Below the pieces are notes generated by a model. That model saw only the letters and a program-made list of their open reading frames with translations. It ran no database searches and had not been told where the DNA came from. A stretch of 60,479 nucleotides of DNA, from contig UQBJ01000009.1 of the NCBI GenBank assembly GCA_900539255.1, positions 1 to 60,479 of the forward strand, in the 5' to 3' direction. Position numbers and translations under genes: made by a program. Below, piece after piece: positions 51,774 through 60,479 of the stretch (position 1 is its first letter; each line of letters begins with the position of its first letter). This DNA comes from an uncultured Campylobacter sp. (GTDB lineage: Bacteria > Campylobacterota > Campylobacteria > Campylobacterales > Campylobacteraceae).

Positions 51774-52508
51774 TTATGCTTTTAATTTTAATTTTTTTGG
51801 GCGTAAATTCAGCGCATTTTGATAAAAAAGATGAGTTAAAAAGATGACGAAAAACACTTGCAAGAAAAGCCCAGCCAAAGGCACAAAGGCAAGCAGATAA
51901 AAGCAAAGCGTGGCGAATTTAAACTCCAAAGGCGAGCTTTTAGCGTAAAAGCTTGTAAATTCGTCCTTTGAAAGAACGCTGCTTGCCACATCTAAAAGCA
52001 AAAGTTTGTGAAAAAGATAATACACCACCACATAATACACCAAAAAATTCACAAAAGGCACGAGCAAAAGCAGGGTAGCCAAAGCAAAGAAAAGGGCGAA
52101 TTTGCAAAGTATCCATAAGGTTTTGCCTAAAATGACAAGGGTTGAGACGCTGTCTTTTGGGGCGTGGTGATAATACTTTTCATCAATAGCCTTGCAAATA
52201 AAGGGCGTGAGAAAGCTCACTACAAAAATCGCCAAAAAAACAGAAGCAAAAACAACCACAAAAGAAGCGGACAAAAAGCTCAAAACGGCGATGAGAATTT
52301 GCACAAAAGCTAGGCTATAAACAAAGGCAAACCACGATGCAGCAGGGTTGCCGCCAAAAAGCTCATCAAAAAAGCCCAAAAGCGCCCCAAAGCCAAAATA
52401 AGCCAAAACCCCAAAAAGCACAAGGCTAAAAGCAAGCGGCAAAAGCGCGAAATTGAGGAATTTTTTAGTGAAAAAATCATTTAAAGAAAGTTTTAAAATT
52501 TCGGTCAT
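51774..52508 (-). CDS. EI24-domain membrane protein (CysZ-like)
   Basis: 244 residues with about four to six hydrophobic helices: starts MTEILKLSLNDFFTKKFLNF and has LLLVPFVNFLVYYVVVYYLF and FTSFYAKSSP motifs of the EI24/CysZ domain. CysZ imports sulfate in enterobacteria, but many relatives have no known role. Its 3' end is duplicated at 50444-50513, on the other side of the glycosyltransferase. AAAGGCAAAAA before the ATG. Confidence 0.78.
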   Translation of the reverse strand: MTEILKLSLNDFFTKKFLNFALLPLAFSLVLFGVLAYFGFGALLGFFDELFGGNPAASWFAFVYSLAFVQILIAVLSFLSASFVVVFASVFLAIFVVSFLTPFICKAIDEKYYHHAPKDSVSTLVILGKTLWILCKFALFFALATLLLLVPFVNFLVYYVVVYYLFHKLLLLDVASSVLSKDEFTSFYAKSSPLEFKFATLCFYLLAFVPLAGLFLQVFFVIFLTHLFYQNALNLRPKKLKLKA

Positions 52509-52663
52509 TTTTTGCCTTTGTGCTAGCTTTTTGTTGTTTTAAATTTCACTTGCTTTTTGCGCGCTTTATTAATTTCACTTATTTTCACGGCTTTAAAGCC
52601 GATTTTACTGCCTTTTTGCGCCTTAAATTTACTCATAACCACATAAATTTGCAAGCATTTAGG

Positions 52664-53956
52664 CTAATACACTAAATCATACCTTTGCATTTTTTCTTTG
52701 AGCGTTGTTTCGTTCATTCCAAGCATTGCGGCGGATTTTTTCAAATCGTTTTTGCACTCGCTTAAAACTTCTATAATCAACTCTTTTTCAAGTATGGGAA
52801 TTTCACGCTTTACCCTGCTATCTAAAAACAAATCATCGCTTGAAATTTGCGCATTTTCGCTCAAAATGCAAGCGCGCTGAACGATTGAAATAAGCTCTCT
52901 AATGTTGCCCGGATAATCATAATCCAAAAGCGCATTTTGGGCGTCCTTGCTGAGCGTTTTGCTTTCTAGTTCGTATTCTTTGCAAGTGTCCTTTAAAACC
53001 TGCTCGGCTATGCCTAAAATCTCTTCCTTGCGCTGTTTAAGCGGTGGGATTTTTATGGGGATAGTGTTTAAGCGGTAGTATAAGTCGTTTCTAAACTCGT
53101 TGTTTTCGATTTTTTTCTCTATATTAGCGTTTGTGGCGCACACTATGCGAACATTGATTTTGATGGGCTTTGTGCCGCCAAGCCTTGAAATTTCGCGCTC
53201 TTGCAAGGCTCGCAAAAGTTTTGCTTGAATTTCAAAGGGCATTTCGCCGATTTCGTCCAAAAAAAGCGTGCCGTCATTTGCCAGCTCGAAAAGCCCGATT
53301 TTAGTGGCGTTTGCGTCTGTAAATGCGCCCTTTTCAAAGCCAAAAAGCTCGCTTTCGATGAGATTTGCGGGGATTGCTGCCATATTTATGGCGACAAAGG
53401 GCTTTTGAGCGCGTTTTGAGTTGCGGTGTATGAAATTCGCTACTAATTCTTTACCCACGCCACTTTCGCCAAAAAGCATAACGCTCGCATCGGTTTTTGC
53501 GGCTTTTAGGCTCAAATCAAGCGTTTTTTGCAAGGCGGGCGAGCTTGCGAAAAACTCGCTGTTTGCCTTGTCTTTTTTGTCGTTTTTGCCCTTGTGTGCG
53601 GTTTTTTCGCGTATGATTTTCACGCGTTTTATGGCGGTAACAAGCGTGCTTATGTCAAAGGGCTTTGTGAGAAAGTCTTTTACACCAAGCCGCACCGCTT
53701 CGATGGCGCGGTTGAGCGTGGCGTTGCCCGTGATGATGATGAAATCATACTTGTTGCCGCATTGCTTGACAAATTCTATCCCGTCAATGCCCGGCATATT
53801 TATGTCCGTGATGATTAAATCCACTTCATCATCAAGCTTTTTAAGTGCCTCTGTGGCGGATTTGTAAGAAGTAATGTGAAATTCCTCATACTCGCTTAAA
53901 GCGATTTCAAGGGACTTTCGCATATTTATGTCATCTTCAACCACTACTAAATTCAC
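52664..53956 (-). CDS. flgR: Sigma-54 response regulator FlgR (NtrC family)
   Basis: 430 residues from a GTG (AAAGGCAAAGC upstream). Receiver domain 1-120 with the phospho-accepting Asp in IITDINMPG; AAA+ domain with Walker A GESGVGKE, the GAFTDA loop that contacts sigma-54, and LFLDEIGEMP. The C-terminal Fis-type helix-turn-helix (KSAAMLGMNETTLKEKMQRY) is present, unlike in Helicobacter pylori FlgR. It activates mid-class flagellar genes with the kinase FlgS. Third in the unit after ccsBA and a small membrane protein. No long homopolymer, as used to switch flgR in C. jejuni, was noticed. Confidence 0.9.
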   Translation of the reverse strand: MNLVVVEDDINMRKSLEIALSEYEEFHITSYKSATEALKKLDDEVDLIITDINMPGIDGIEFVKQCGNKYDFIIITGNATLNRAIEAVRLGVKDFLTKPFDISTLVTAIKRVKIIREKTAHKGKNDKKDKANSEFFASSPALQKTLDLSLKAAKTDASVMLFGESGVGKELVANFIHRNSKRAQKPFVAINMAAIPANLIESELFGFEKGAFTDANATKIGLFELANDGTLFLDEIGEMPFEIQAKLLRALQEREISRLGGTKPIKINVRIVCATNANIEKKIENNEFRNDLYYRLNTIPIKIPPLKQRKEEILGIAEQVLKDTCKEYELESKTLSKDAQNALLDYDYPGNIRELISIVQRACILSENAQISSDDLFLDSRVKREIPILEKELIIEVLSECKNDLKKSAAMLGMNETTLKEKMQRYDLVY

Positions 53957-53968
53957 GCTTTGCCTTTG

Positions 53969-54376
53969 TTATTTGTTTTTGCGCTCTTCAAGCCCTATTT
54001 TTTCATAAGACTCAATGTCAGCCTTGTAAGTGCCATACTTTTTGACTAATTCTCTGTTTAAAAAAGAGATATGCTTAGCGTTAGCGTTTTTGTTGCTCGC
54101 CACAGCACGCACAAATTCAAGCTTTTGTTTAGCCTCGCTGCTGAGCGTGTCATCTTGACGAAAGGGTAGCTTTTGGCTTTGCAAAAATTCCTCGATGAGC
54201 GTTTGCAAATTTGTCCCGCTAAACACCCTGCCCTCAGCGATAAAATCCTGCAAGGTTCGTGGCTTTGTCTCTTTTTTTTCGCTCGCGCCCTTTTTGCTCA
54301 AACTCAGCATAAGAACAACGCCTATCAAAGCCACAAAAAGCACCGCAAAAAGCACGATAACAATGCTTGTATTCAT
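53969..54376 (-). CDS. Small membrane-anchored protein
   Basis: 135 residues. N-terminal helix MNTSIVIVLFAVLFVALIGV, then a basic stretch and a soluble part with TLQDFIAEGRVFSGTNLQTL, FREDDT-like acid residues and a C-terminal AKHISFLNRELVKKYGTYK. AAGGATAAAAG before the ATG. It lies 9 nt after ccsBA and 12 nt before flgR, so it is co-transcribed. I do not recognise the family; it seems to face the cytoplasm. Confidence 0.7.
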   Translation of the reverse strand: MNTSIVIVLFAVLFVALIGVVLMLSLSKKGASEKKETKPRTLQDFIAEGRVFSGTNLQTLIEEFLQSQKLPFRQDDTLSSEAKQKLEFVRAVASNKNANAKHISFLNRELVKKYGTYKADIESYEKIGLEERKNK

Positions 54377-54385
54377 CTTTTATCC

Positions 54386-57300
54386 TTACAATTTTTTTGC
54401 AAATTGACGCTTAAAAAAGCTTATTATAGCTAAAATTAGCATTACAATAAAGATATACAACACAAAATTTGGAATTTTCGCCGCGTCCCCTGCTGCATAC
54501 GAGTGCATACCCACGAGAAAATAATTCACGCCAAAATAAGTCATCACAATGCTCCAATACGAAAACATTGACGCCACCGCGAAGGTGTATTGATTTGACA
54601 AACTCGGTATAAGCCTTATGTGCAGCACGGCTGCGTAGATGAGTATGCTTATAAGCGACCAGCTTTCTTTTGAATCCCAGCTCCAATACCGCCCCCAGCT
54701 CTCATTTGCCCAAATCGCGCCCAAAAAGTTGCCGATGGTAAGCAGCATAAGCCCCAAAATCATCGCCATTTCGTTGATACGCGTGGCTTCTGTTATGTTG
54801 CGGGCTAAATTTGCGTTGTATTTGCCGTCTTTTTTCATAAAGCACAAAAGCACCAGCACGAAAACGCCAAGTAAGGTGCAAAGCCCCAAAAATCCATAAC
54901 TAGCCGTTATCACAGACACGTGAATGCTGAGCCAATAGCTATCCAAAACAGGCACTAAATTTGTGATTTGTGGGTCCATTTCGCCCAAATGCGCTACCCA
55001 CAGCACAAGCCCAGCGAGTATGGAAGTAAGAGAAAGCGCCAACGGGCTTTTGCGCGAGAATAAAATCCCGCAAAGCCCCAAAGCCCAAGCGATATAAATC
55101 ATACTCTCATAAGCGTTGCTCCACGGGGCGCGCTCAGCCAAATAGCCACGCAAGCAAAGCCCAGCAGTAAGGGCAACAAAGGCAAAAATCGTCAGCACAT
55201 AAACGAATTTAAAGGCTATGTGGATATTTGCGCTTGGGCGTAGCATTTTGTAAAGCACCAAACACAAAAGCAAAATGCCCGCAAGCAAGTAAATAGGCAT
55301 AAGTTTGACAAAAATTTGCGCTGAATTTGAGAAAATTTCGGCATTTATCTTGCTTTGACTAGGCATAATGTCCTCGCCATACTTGCGTTGATAGTCCTTA
55401 ATCCTTTGCAAAATCTCATCTGCCTTGCTGTAATTGCCCTCTATCAAGCCCAAAACGCTAGCGTTTATGTAGTTGCCAAACAAAAACGCCACTTCTTCGC
55501 CCTCTGCTTGATTTATCAAGCCCATTTTGCTCGCCTCATCAAGCTGATTTGGGGCAAGCCAAAGATTGTCCTGCTTGCTTTGCAAAGGAAAGATTTTCAG
55601 CAAATCCCCGCCAAGCACTAAATTTAAGATATTTGCCCGCTCATCAAGTTTGATAAGCTCTTTGTCAAAAACTCCGCGCGCGTTAGGGTTTTTGCGGTTT
55701 GCGTTTTCTACATATTTTTGCAATTTATAATTGTCATTTTCATCGAAAAAATCCGCATAGCGAATGTATTTTTGCGGGGCATTTAGCCCTAAAATTTTAG
55801 CAAATTCAGCATTGACACCGCTGTTTTTTGGCATAATGATTATGGGTTCAAAAGCCCACCACTGCTTAAACATAAACATAGAAATCACCACGCCGCTGGC
55901 ATCTTGCCCTTGATAAGTCCTGCTTTTGTAAAGTTTTTCCAAAATCTCGCCCGCTAAGGTGTCAAGCGGAGTCATTCTGCCGCCTTGCTTTTGCACCACA
56001 AGGCTAGCGAGCTTTTGGCTGTGTTCTTTGCTAAAAGCTGGCATTTTAGCGCGGCTTGTGCCTAAGTGCGGATTTGAATTTGCGTTTAAATTCTCAGCTG
56101 TGGCTGAATTTTGGGCTGAATTTGCGTTAGAATTTACGCTTTCTTGTGAATTTAAAGCTGAATTCGTGCTTGCATTTGTTTCATTTGCCCATAAATTTGG
56201 CGTTGCCACAAAAAAGCCGAGCGCAAAAAGCACAGCCGTAGCGGTTTTAAGCGCGTCTTGGTTGATGAGTTTTGAAAGGACACGAAAGCGGGATTTTGGA
56301 TTTAAAAGGCTGAAAAACATTCCCACTATCAGCAAAAAGTAGCCTATGTAGGTCGGAATCTTGCCGGGGTCTTTATTTACCGATAAAATCGTGCCTTTTT
56401 CGTCTCTATCATAAGAGCTTTGATAAAAGCGATAGCCACGATAATCAAGCACATTGTTCATAAAAATGCGGTAGTCAAACTTCGTATCGCCATCTCTTAC
56501 CTCAACTTCACTTGCATAAGAGCTTGGCGAGTTTGAGCCAGGGTATCTGTCCATCACAAAGTCCTTCAAATAAAGCTCAAAAGGCAAATCAAGGCTCACA
56601 GGGCTATAAGAGACAAAAAAGAGCTGCCCGCCCACATCAACAGGCGTGGGGTTAGCGTATTCAAAAAGCGTTATGTCCTTGCTTTGCCCCTTAAATTCCA
56701 AACTCACTTGCAAGCCATTGACGGCATTTTGGCTTAATTTTAGCTTTTCATCGCCCATTATTAGGCTGATGAGCCATTTGAAAAAGTTTTCATCTTGGGG
56801 GCGGTTTTTGCCTTTGTATTCTATCTTGCCGTTTAAGGACGCGAATTTAACGACAAAATTCATATTTGCTGCCGTGTAAAGTCTCTTTTCAGCAGCATCT
56901 GCGCTAGTGTGAGCCTTTAAAGTAGCGTTTTCTCCGCTAGCCATAGACATAAAATTTAAATTCTCGCTTGAAATCACTTGCAAATTCTTGTCGATTTTGA
57001 TGAAAGGCTTTGGAGCGTTGTCGTTTAAAAAGGCAAAGTTAATGCCGTTTATGTTGATAGTGTCGCCCTCGCCCAGCACAAGCTCGTTTGCGCCATCTTG
57101 CGGGGTGTTTATCATCAGCACTAAAAGTGGCGGGCTTTGCGTGTCATTGACATAGTTTTCCTCCACATCAAGAAGCAAATTTTTGTATTTTAAATGCGCT
57201 GTTTCATCGTCTATTTTGAGTTTCATATCAAAGCTATTTGCAAAGGGCAGCAAAGCCACATCTTCGCCCAAACTTTGCGTGTAGGTTTTCTCTCCACTTA

Positions 57301-57679
57301 AAGCGGCGAATTTCACATAGGACTTTGAGCTTACTACGCTAGCGTTAGCGCTTTGCTCTCTTATGTGTAAGTTGCCATCATAGCCCAAGTAGCGCGTCAT
57401 CGCCGCACCCACAAGGATAAGCAAAAACGACAGGTGAAAGGTAAGCAGCGGCAGCTTTGAGCGGTTTATCATCTTGTATCTGTAAATCGCACAGGCTAAA
57501 TTCAGCCCCAAAATAAGCTGGACAAAGCCAAAATAAGCCGTCCCATAAACCATAGCCCAAGCCGTGCTGGTGCTATAAGCACTCTCTATAAAGGTTGCGA
57601 TAGCGCAGAAAAACGCGAAGATTAAAAACAGCACAACGCTGATTTTCAGGCTACCAAAGGCGTGTAAAACCTCTTTCAT
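54386..57679 (-). CDS. ccsBA: Fused cytochrome c biogenesis protein CcsBA (system II)
   Basis: 1097 residues from the ATG at 57679 (AAAGGATACACG); a start at 57706 would translate the Shine-Dalgarno. N-terminal ResB/CcsB part with several helices and a large periplasmic domain, an Asn/Ser/Ala-rich linker at about residues 496-543, and a C-terminal CcsA part with the haem-handling motif WANESWGRYWSWDSKE near residue 993. The fused form is typical of Campylobacter and Helicobacter. It exports haem and joins it to apocytochromes c in the periplasm. Confidence 0.93.
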   Translation of the reverse strand: MKEVLHAFGSLKISVVLFLIFAFFCAIATFIESAYSTSTAWAMVYGTAYFGFVQLILGLNLACAIYRYKMINRSKLPLLTFHLSFLLILVGAAMTRYLGYDGNLHIREQSANASVVSSKSYVKFAALSGEKTYTQSLGEDVALLPFANSFDMKLKIDDETAHLKYKNLLLDVEENYVNDTQSPPLLVLMINTPQDGANELVLGEGDTININGINFAFLNDNAPKPFIKIDKNLQVISSENLNFMSMASGENATLKAHTSADAAEKRLYTAANMNFVVKFASLNGKIEYKGKNRPQDENFFKWLISLIMGDEKLKLSQNAVNGLQVSLEFKGQSKDITLFEYANPTPVDVGGQLFFVSYSPVSLDLPFELYLKDFVMDRYPGSNSPSSYASEVEVRDGDTKFDYRIFMNNVLDYRGYRFYQSSYDRDEKGTILSVNKDPGKIPTYIGYFLLIVGMFFSLLNPKSRFRVLSKLINQDALKTATAVLFALGFFVATPNLWANETNASTNSALNSQESVNSNANSAQNSATAENLNANSNPHLGTSRAKMPAFSKEHSQKLASLVVQKQGGRMTPLDTLAGEILEKLYKSRTYQGQDASGVVISMFMFKQWWAFEPIIIMPKNSGVNAEFAKILGLNAPQKYIRYADFFDENDNYKLQKYVENANRKNPNARGVFDKELIKLDERANILNLVLGGDLLKIFPLQSKQDNLWLAPNQLDEASKMGLINQAEGEEVAFLFGNYINASVLGLIEGNYSKADEILQRIKDYQRKYGEDIMPSQSKINAEIFSNSAQIFVKLMPIYLLAGILLLCLVLYKMLRPSANIHIAFKFVYVLTIFAFVALTAGLCLRGYLAERAPWSNAYESMIYIAWALGLCGILFSRKSPLALSLTSILAGLVLWVAHLGEMDPQITNLVPVLDSYWLSIHVSVITASYGFLGLCTLLGVFVLVLLCFMKKDGKYNANLARNITEATRINEMAMILGLMLLTIGNFLGAIWANESWGRYWSWDSKESWSLISILIYAAVLHIRLIPSLSNQYTFAVASMFSYWSIVMTYFGVNYFLVGMHSYAAGDAAKIPNFVLYIFIVMLILAIISFFKRQFAKKL

Positions 57680-57864
57680 CGTGTATCCTTTGTGTAAAAT
57701 TTGCAATTTTGCGTGTGAATTTTAGTCAAATTTAGTCAATCTTTCGTTTCAAAGTGTTTGTTTTTTGTTGAAATTTAACAATTTTTGCAAATCACAGGCA
57801 AAGATAATGAAATTTGTTGAATTTATGCTAAAATTCACTCAAATTCATCATAAAAAGGACAAAA

Positions 57865-58311
57865 ATGAAAAATATCGCTAGCGAAAATTTGTCAAAGCTT
57901 GGCAAGGGATTAGGCGAAAGCAAGCTCGGCAAGGGCTTGGGGGATTTTAAGAAGTTCATATCACGCGGCAATGTCGTGGATATGGCTGTGGGCGTCATCA
58001 TCGGGGCGGCTTTTGGCAAGATAGTATCAAGCCTTGTCAATGATGTGCTAATGCCCTTTGTGGGCATTTTTATGGGCGGGGTTGATTTCAGCCAGCTTGC
58101 CATCACCATAGGCGAAGCGCAAATCAAATACGGCGCTTTTATCCAAACTATCATTGATTTCATCATCATCGCCTTTACGATTTTTGTGGTAGTGAAGCTT
58201 TTCGAGCGGCTCAAACGCAAAGAAGAAGAAGCCCCAGCCACGCCCGCTGCAAAGCCAGAAGACATAGTGCTTTTAACAGAAATCCGCGATTTGCTTGCAA
58301 AGCAAAAGTAG
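57865..58311 (+). CDS. mscL: Large-conductance mechanosensitive channel with extended N-terminus
   Basis: 148 residues. The MscL core starts DFKKFISRGNVVDMAVGVII near residue 26, followed by GAAFGKIVSSLVNDVLMPF and a second helix IIDFIIIAFTIFVVVKLF; the C-terminal helix EDIVLLTEIRDLLAKQ is typical. The usual protein begins at the K-F-I/F-x-R-G-N, so about 26 residues are extra, made of a duplicated SKLGKGLG(E/D). It relieves osmotic pressure. AAAAAGGACAAAA precedes the ATG. Confidence 0.92.
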   Translation: MKNIASENLSKLGKGLGESKLGKGLGDFKKFISRGNVVDMAVGVIIGAAFGKIVSSLVNDVLMPFVGIFMGGVDFSQLAITIGEAQIKYGAFIQTIIDFIIIAFTIFVVVKLFERLKRKEEEAPATPAAKPEDIVLLTEIRDLLAKQK

Positions 58312-58450
58312 CGCAAAAAGGCAGTTTATGATTTTAGGATTTCTCGCACGCTTTTGTGTATAGCGTGCTTGTTTTTGGCGTAAATTTGCTCAAATTTCAG
58401 TCAAACTTTAATTTGATTTTGATGAAAATTCATTCAAAATTTGGGCTAGA

Positions 58451-58489
58451 ATTTAAATTTTTTAGCTAAAATTTAAATTTTTAGCTAAA
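58451..58489. repeat. Tandem A/T-rich repeat upstream of 58545
   Basis: ATTTAAATTTTTTAGCTAAA is followed at once by ATTTAAATTTTTAGCTAAA; a third half-copy follows. It lies about 55 bp before the next gene. Confidence 0.7.
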
Positions 58490-58544
58490 ATTTCTAAAAA
58501 TTTATGCAAAATAAACTTTTGCATTATCCAAAAAAAGGACAAAA

Positions 58545-59051
58545 ATGAAAACACAAAATATCAAAGGCTTTTTTAGCTTGGTAGCACTTTGTAGCGTGCT
58601 TTTAGCTCAAAATGCTTTGGCAAAGCCACCGCACGAGTTAGATTTTGCGCCACACGAAAAGCCACACTTAAAGGCTAAGCAAGGGCAGGGTTTTGCTTAC
58701 GGCGAGTTGCCCCATATCAAAGGCATCGCGCCTGAAATCTTTGCAAGTGCGAGTCAAAACGCACAAATAAAAGCCTTGCAAGTTGAAATGGCGTTGCGCA
58801 AAGATTTACGCAAGGATTTACAAAAATTCAAAGACGAGCGCGAGGAATTAGAGCTTCAAAAAAGAATTACACAAGTGAAATTCTACCACGCCAAAGCTCA
58901 AAACGATGAAAAGCAAGCAAAAGACTTGCTCGCACAAATTTATCAAAACGAGCAAGCCCTAAACAAAAACAAAATCGCCGAACGCGAATTTCGCAGCACA
59001 CAAGAGTTAAAAAGGGCTGAAAAACTTTACAAAGAGTTGCAAGGCAAATGA
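58545..59051 (+). CDS. Periplasmic protein with coiled-coil region, unknown
   Basis: 168 residues. Sec signal MKTQNIKGFFSLVALCSVLL with LAQNALA cleavage site. The mature part has His/Pro-rich PPHELDFAPHEKPHLKAKQG and then a long charged helix (LRKDLQKFKDEREELELQKR; LYKELQGK at the end), probably coiled coil. A periplasmic Spy/CpxP-like role can be imagined but no LTxxQ motif is seen. AAAAAAGGACAAAA before the ATG. Confidence 0.7.
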   Translation: MKTQNIKGFFSLVALCSVLLAQNALAKPPHELDFAPHEKPHLKAKQGQGFAYGELPHIKGIAPEIFASASQNAQIKALQVEMALRKDLRKDLQKFKDEREELELQKRITQVKFYHAKAQNDEKQAKDLLAQIYQNEQALNKNKIAEREFRSTQELKRAEKLYKELQGK

Positions 59052-59214
59052 ACCTTGCGTGAGTTATAATGACAAACAAGGCAAGTTTGATGAAAAAAGG
59101 GCGTTTTTTGCTTAAATTTAGCCACAAAGCAAATCCGTCAAAGCAAGGGCAAGCAAAAAGGCTTAAAAATTTAGCAATCCTTAAAAATGCCTTTAAATTC
59201 ACAAAGGCGTGCTG

Positions 59215-60450
59215 ATGAGTGCTGCAAATCTTTTGGCTTGGCTGAATTTCTTTGTCGCTGATGTGCGCGATGGCTTGGGACCTTTTTTGGGCGTGTTTTT
59301 GCTGCAAAATGGCTTTGGCGAAACGCAAATAGGACTCATCGGCACGCTTTCGCATATCGCCGCGCTTGTTTTTGGCGTGCCTTGCGGAATTTTAGTCGAT
59401 AAAACCACGCGCAAAAAAGAACTCATCGCCTTTTTTATCACTCTCATCGTGCTTGCTTGCGTGTTTAACTACTTTTTTCCATCTTTCATTTTCACGCTTT
59501 TAGCGCAAATTTTCGCGGCTTTAAGCGGAGTTTTTCTCGCCCCAGCCTTTGCCGCGCTTACGCTTGGGATTATGGGCGTGCAAGGCTATGCGCTACAATG
59601 TGCGCGAAATGAAGCCTACAAACACGCTGGCACCGTCTTTGGCGCGACACTTGGCTTTGTCTTTGCCTTTTATTTTGGGATTGCGAGCATTTTTTTCATC
59701 ACCGCAGCACTTGGCGGCGTGTCTTTGATAGTGCTTTCTTTCATCAAAAAAGACGCCATTGATGACACCGTAGCGCGCGGAGAAATTCACAGCACAAAGG
59801 CGCAAAGCGTGAGCGTGTGGGCGTTGTTTGCGGACAAAAGGGTGCTGGTGCTTTGCCTTACAATGTTTTGCTTTCATTTAAGCAACGCCGCAATGCTGCC
59901 GCTTCTTAGTCAAAGGGCGCACGCTATGGGGGTTGATTCAAGTGGAGCTTACGCAGCCGCTACCATCATCATCGCTCAAAGCACGATGATACTCGTGGCT
60001 TTTGTTTGCGGGCGTTTGGTGAGCGAAAAAAGCCCGCGAAATTCAAGGGACAAAGGCACATTCAACGCTGGCAAAATCTACTTTTGGCTCTTTTTTGCCT
60101 GCTTTTTCGCCCTTATCGTTCGGGCTTTTATAGCGGCAAATTTCGCTGGTATCGGCGGTATGGTGCTTACTCAGCTTTTAGACGGCGTAGGGGCTGGCGT
60201 GAGTGGCGTTGTCGTTCCTATCGTAGTGGCGATGAGCTTGCGTGGCAGCGGGCATATCAATGCGGCTTTGGCTTTTGTGCTGACTTGTGGCGGGCTTGGC
60301 GGGGCTTTAAGCGGTGCTGTGGGCGGGTATTTTGCTGAATTTTATGGATATTTTAGCGCGTATTTGTTTTTAGGGGCTGTGGCGGTGCTGGGGCTTGTGC
60401 TTTGGGTGCTTGGGAGCAAGTTTGTGCTGGTTAAGCAAAGTGTGATATAA
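59215..60450 (+). CDS. MFS transporter
   Basis: 411 residues from the ATG at 59215 (AAAGG, 7 nt; a GTG at 59209 is too close). About 12 hydrophobic helices. MSAANLLAWLNFFVADVRDG begins it, then GLGPFLGVFLLQNGFGETQI and GILVDKTTRKKELIAF, the loop 2-3 motif of major facilitators. Similar to DHA-type permeases of unknown substrate found in many epsilon-class bacteria. Its stop overlaps the next ATG as TAATG. Confidence 0.8.
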   Translation: MSAANLLAWLNFFVADVRDGLGPFLGVFLLQNGFGETQIGLIGTLSHIAALVFGVPCGILVDKTTRKKELIAFFITLIVLACVFNYFFPSFIFTLLAQIFAALSGVFLAPAFAALTLGIMGVQGYALQCARNEAYKHAGTVFGATLGFVFAFYFGIASIFFITAALGGVSLIVLSFIKKDAIDDTVARGEIHSTKAQSVSVWALFADKRVLVLCLTMFCFHLSNAAMLPLLSQRAHAMGVDSSGAYAAATIIIAQSTMILVAFVCGRLVSEKSPRNSRDKGTFNAGKIYFWLFFACFFALIVRAFIAANFAGIGGMVLTQLLDGVGAGVSGVVVPIVVAMSLRGSGHINAALAFVLTCGGLGGALSGAVGGYFAEFYGYFSAYLFLGAVAVLGLVLWVLGSKFVLVKQSVI

Positions 60451-60479
60451 TGAGCGAAATTTTAAGGGAAGTAATGAGC
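60450..60479 (+). CDS. Start of a further gene, cut by the window edge
   Basis: ATG at 60450-60452 overlaps the transporter stop and reads MSEILREVMS before the edge. A second ATG in the same frame at 60474 has AAGGGA upstream and may be the true start. Too short to identify. Confidence 0.35.
   Translation, partial: MSEILREVMS

Overview
The window looks like a piece of a Campylobacter chromosome (Campylobacterota), probably a species with higher G+C than C. jejuni. Gene orders known from Campylobacter recur: folE divergent from tig-clpP, gatB beside gpsA, and a nuclease gene beside a Cj0977-type hotdog gene. Other supporting features are a fused ccsBA, an FlgR-type NtrC regulator, a selenocysteine formate dehydrogenase, cstA with its small partner, and leaders of the form AAAGGA(C/G)-AAAA-ATG. 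No rRNA, tRNA, CRISPR array, transposase or prophage was seen. The first bases are a C homopolymer, so the left end may be an assembly break.

Layout. 1-1.4 kb: a phase-variable family-9-type glycosyltransferase, cut by the window edge, and a small outer-membrane protein. 1.6-15.3 kb: an almost wholly minus-strand accessory block of aldo/keto reductases, zinc alcohol dehydrogenases, a cupin, a hydrolase, a Rossmann-fold protein, three transporters, an interrupted flavodoxin, a frameshifted acetyltransferase and one MerR-family regulator. 15.7-20.8 kb: an orphan 589-residue protein, a repeat-rich gap and an autotransporter. 20.9-26.3 kb: the formate dehydrogenase operon. 26.6-31 kb: NDH-2-like dehydrogenase, folE, tig, clpP. 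31-39.7 kb: htpG, a toxin-antitoxin pair, an EF-hand protein, lipoproteins, a nuclease, a hotdog protein, TerC and DoxX. 39.9-50.4 kb: cstA, gatB, gpsA, sodC, a Dcu transporter, clpB. 50.8-60.5 kb: a second phase-variable glycosyltransferase, an EI24 protein, flgR, ccsBA, mscL and an MFS gene.

The most striking feature is the 1.6-15.3 kb block. Four minus-strand promoters share one architecture: TTGACA, a 19-bp spacer carrying a TACAC-N3-GTGT(A/T) dyad, and TATAAT. A 19-bp spacer is the hallmark of promoters activated by MerR-family proteins, and the only MerR gene in the window lies in the unit behind one of them. Its single cysteine, Cys54, is where NmlR/AdhR carbonyl sensors have theirs. 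I infer a local aldehyde/carbonyl-stress regulon. Two aldo/keto reductases and one Rossmann protein in this block also carry export signals joined in frame, through a linker whose DNA contains a strong Shine-Dalgarno sequence, to a second ATG that starts the normal enzyme. One gene may thus yield an exported and a cytoplasmic form. Part of this linker is nearly identical DNA in an alcohol dehydrogenase and an unrelated aldo/keto reductase, which points to shuffling of an export-signal cassette.

Elsewhere, homopolymeric tracts (C12 or more, G11, A14) suggest phase variation of two glycosyltransferases and possibly of a lipoprotein. Sigma-28-type promoters precede the hotdog gene and, more weakly, the EF-hand gene, linking both to flagellar control.
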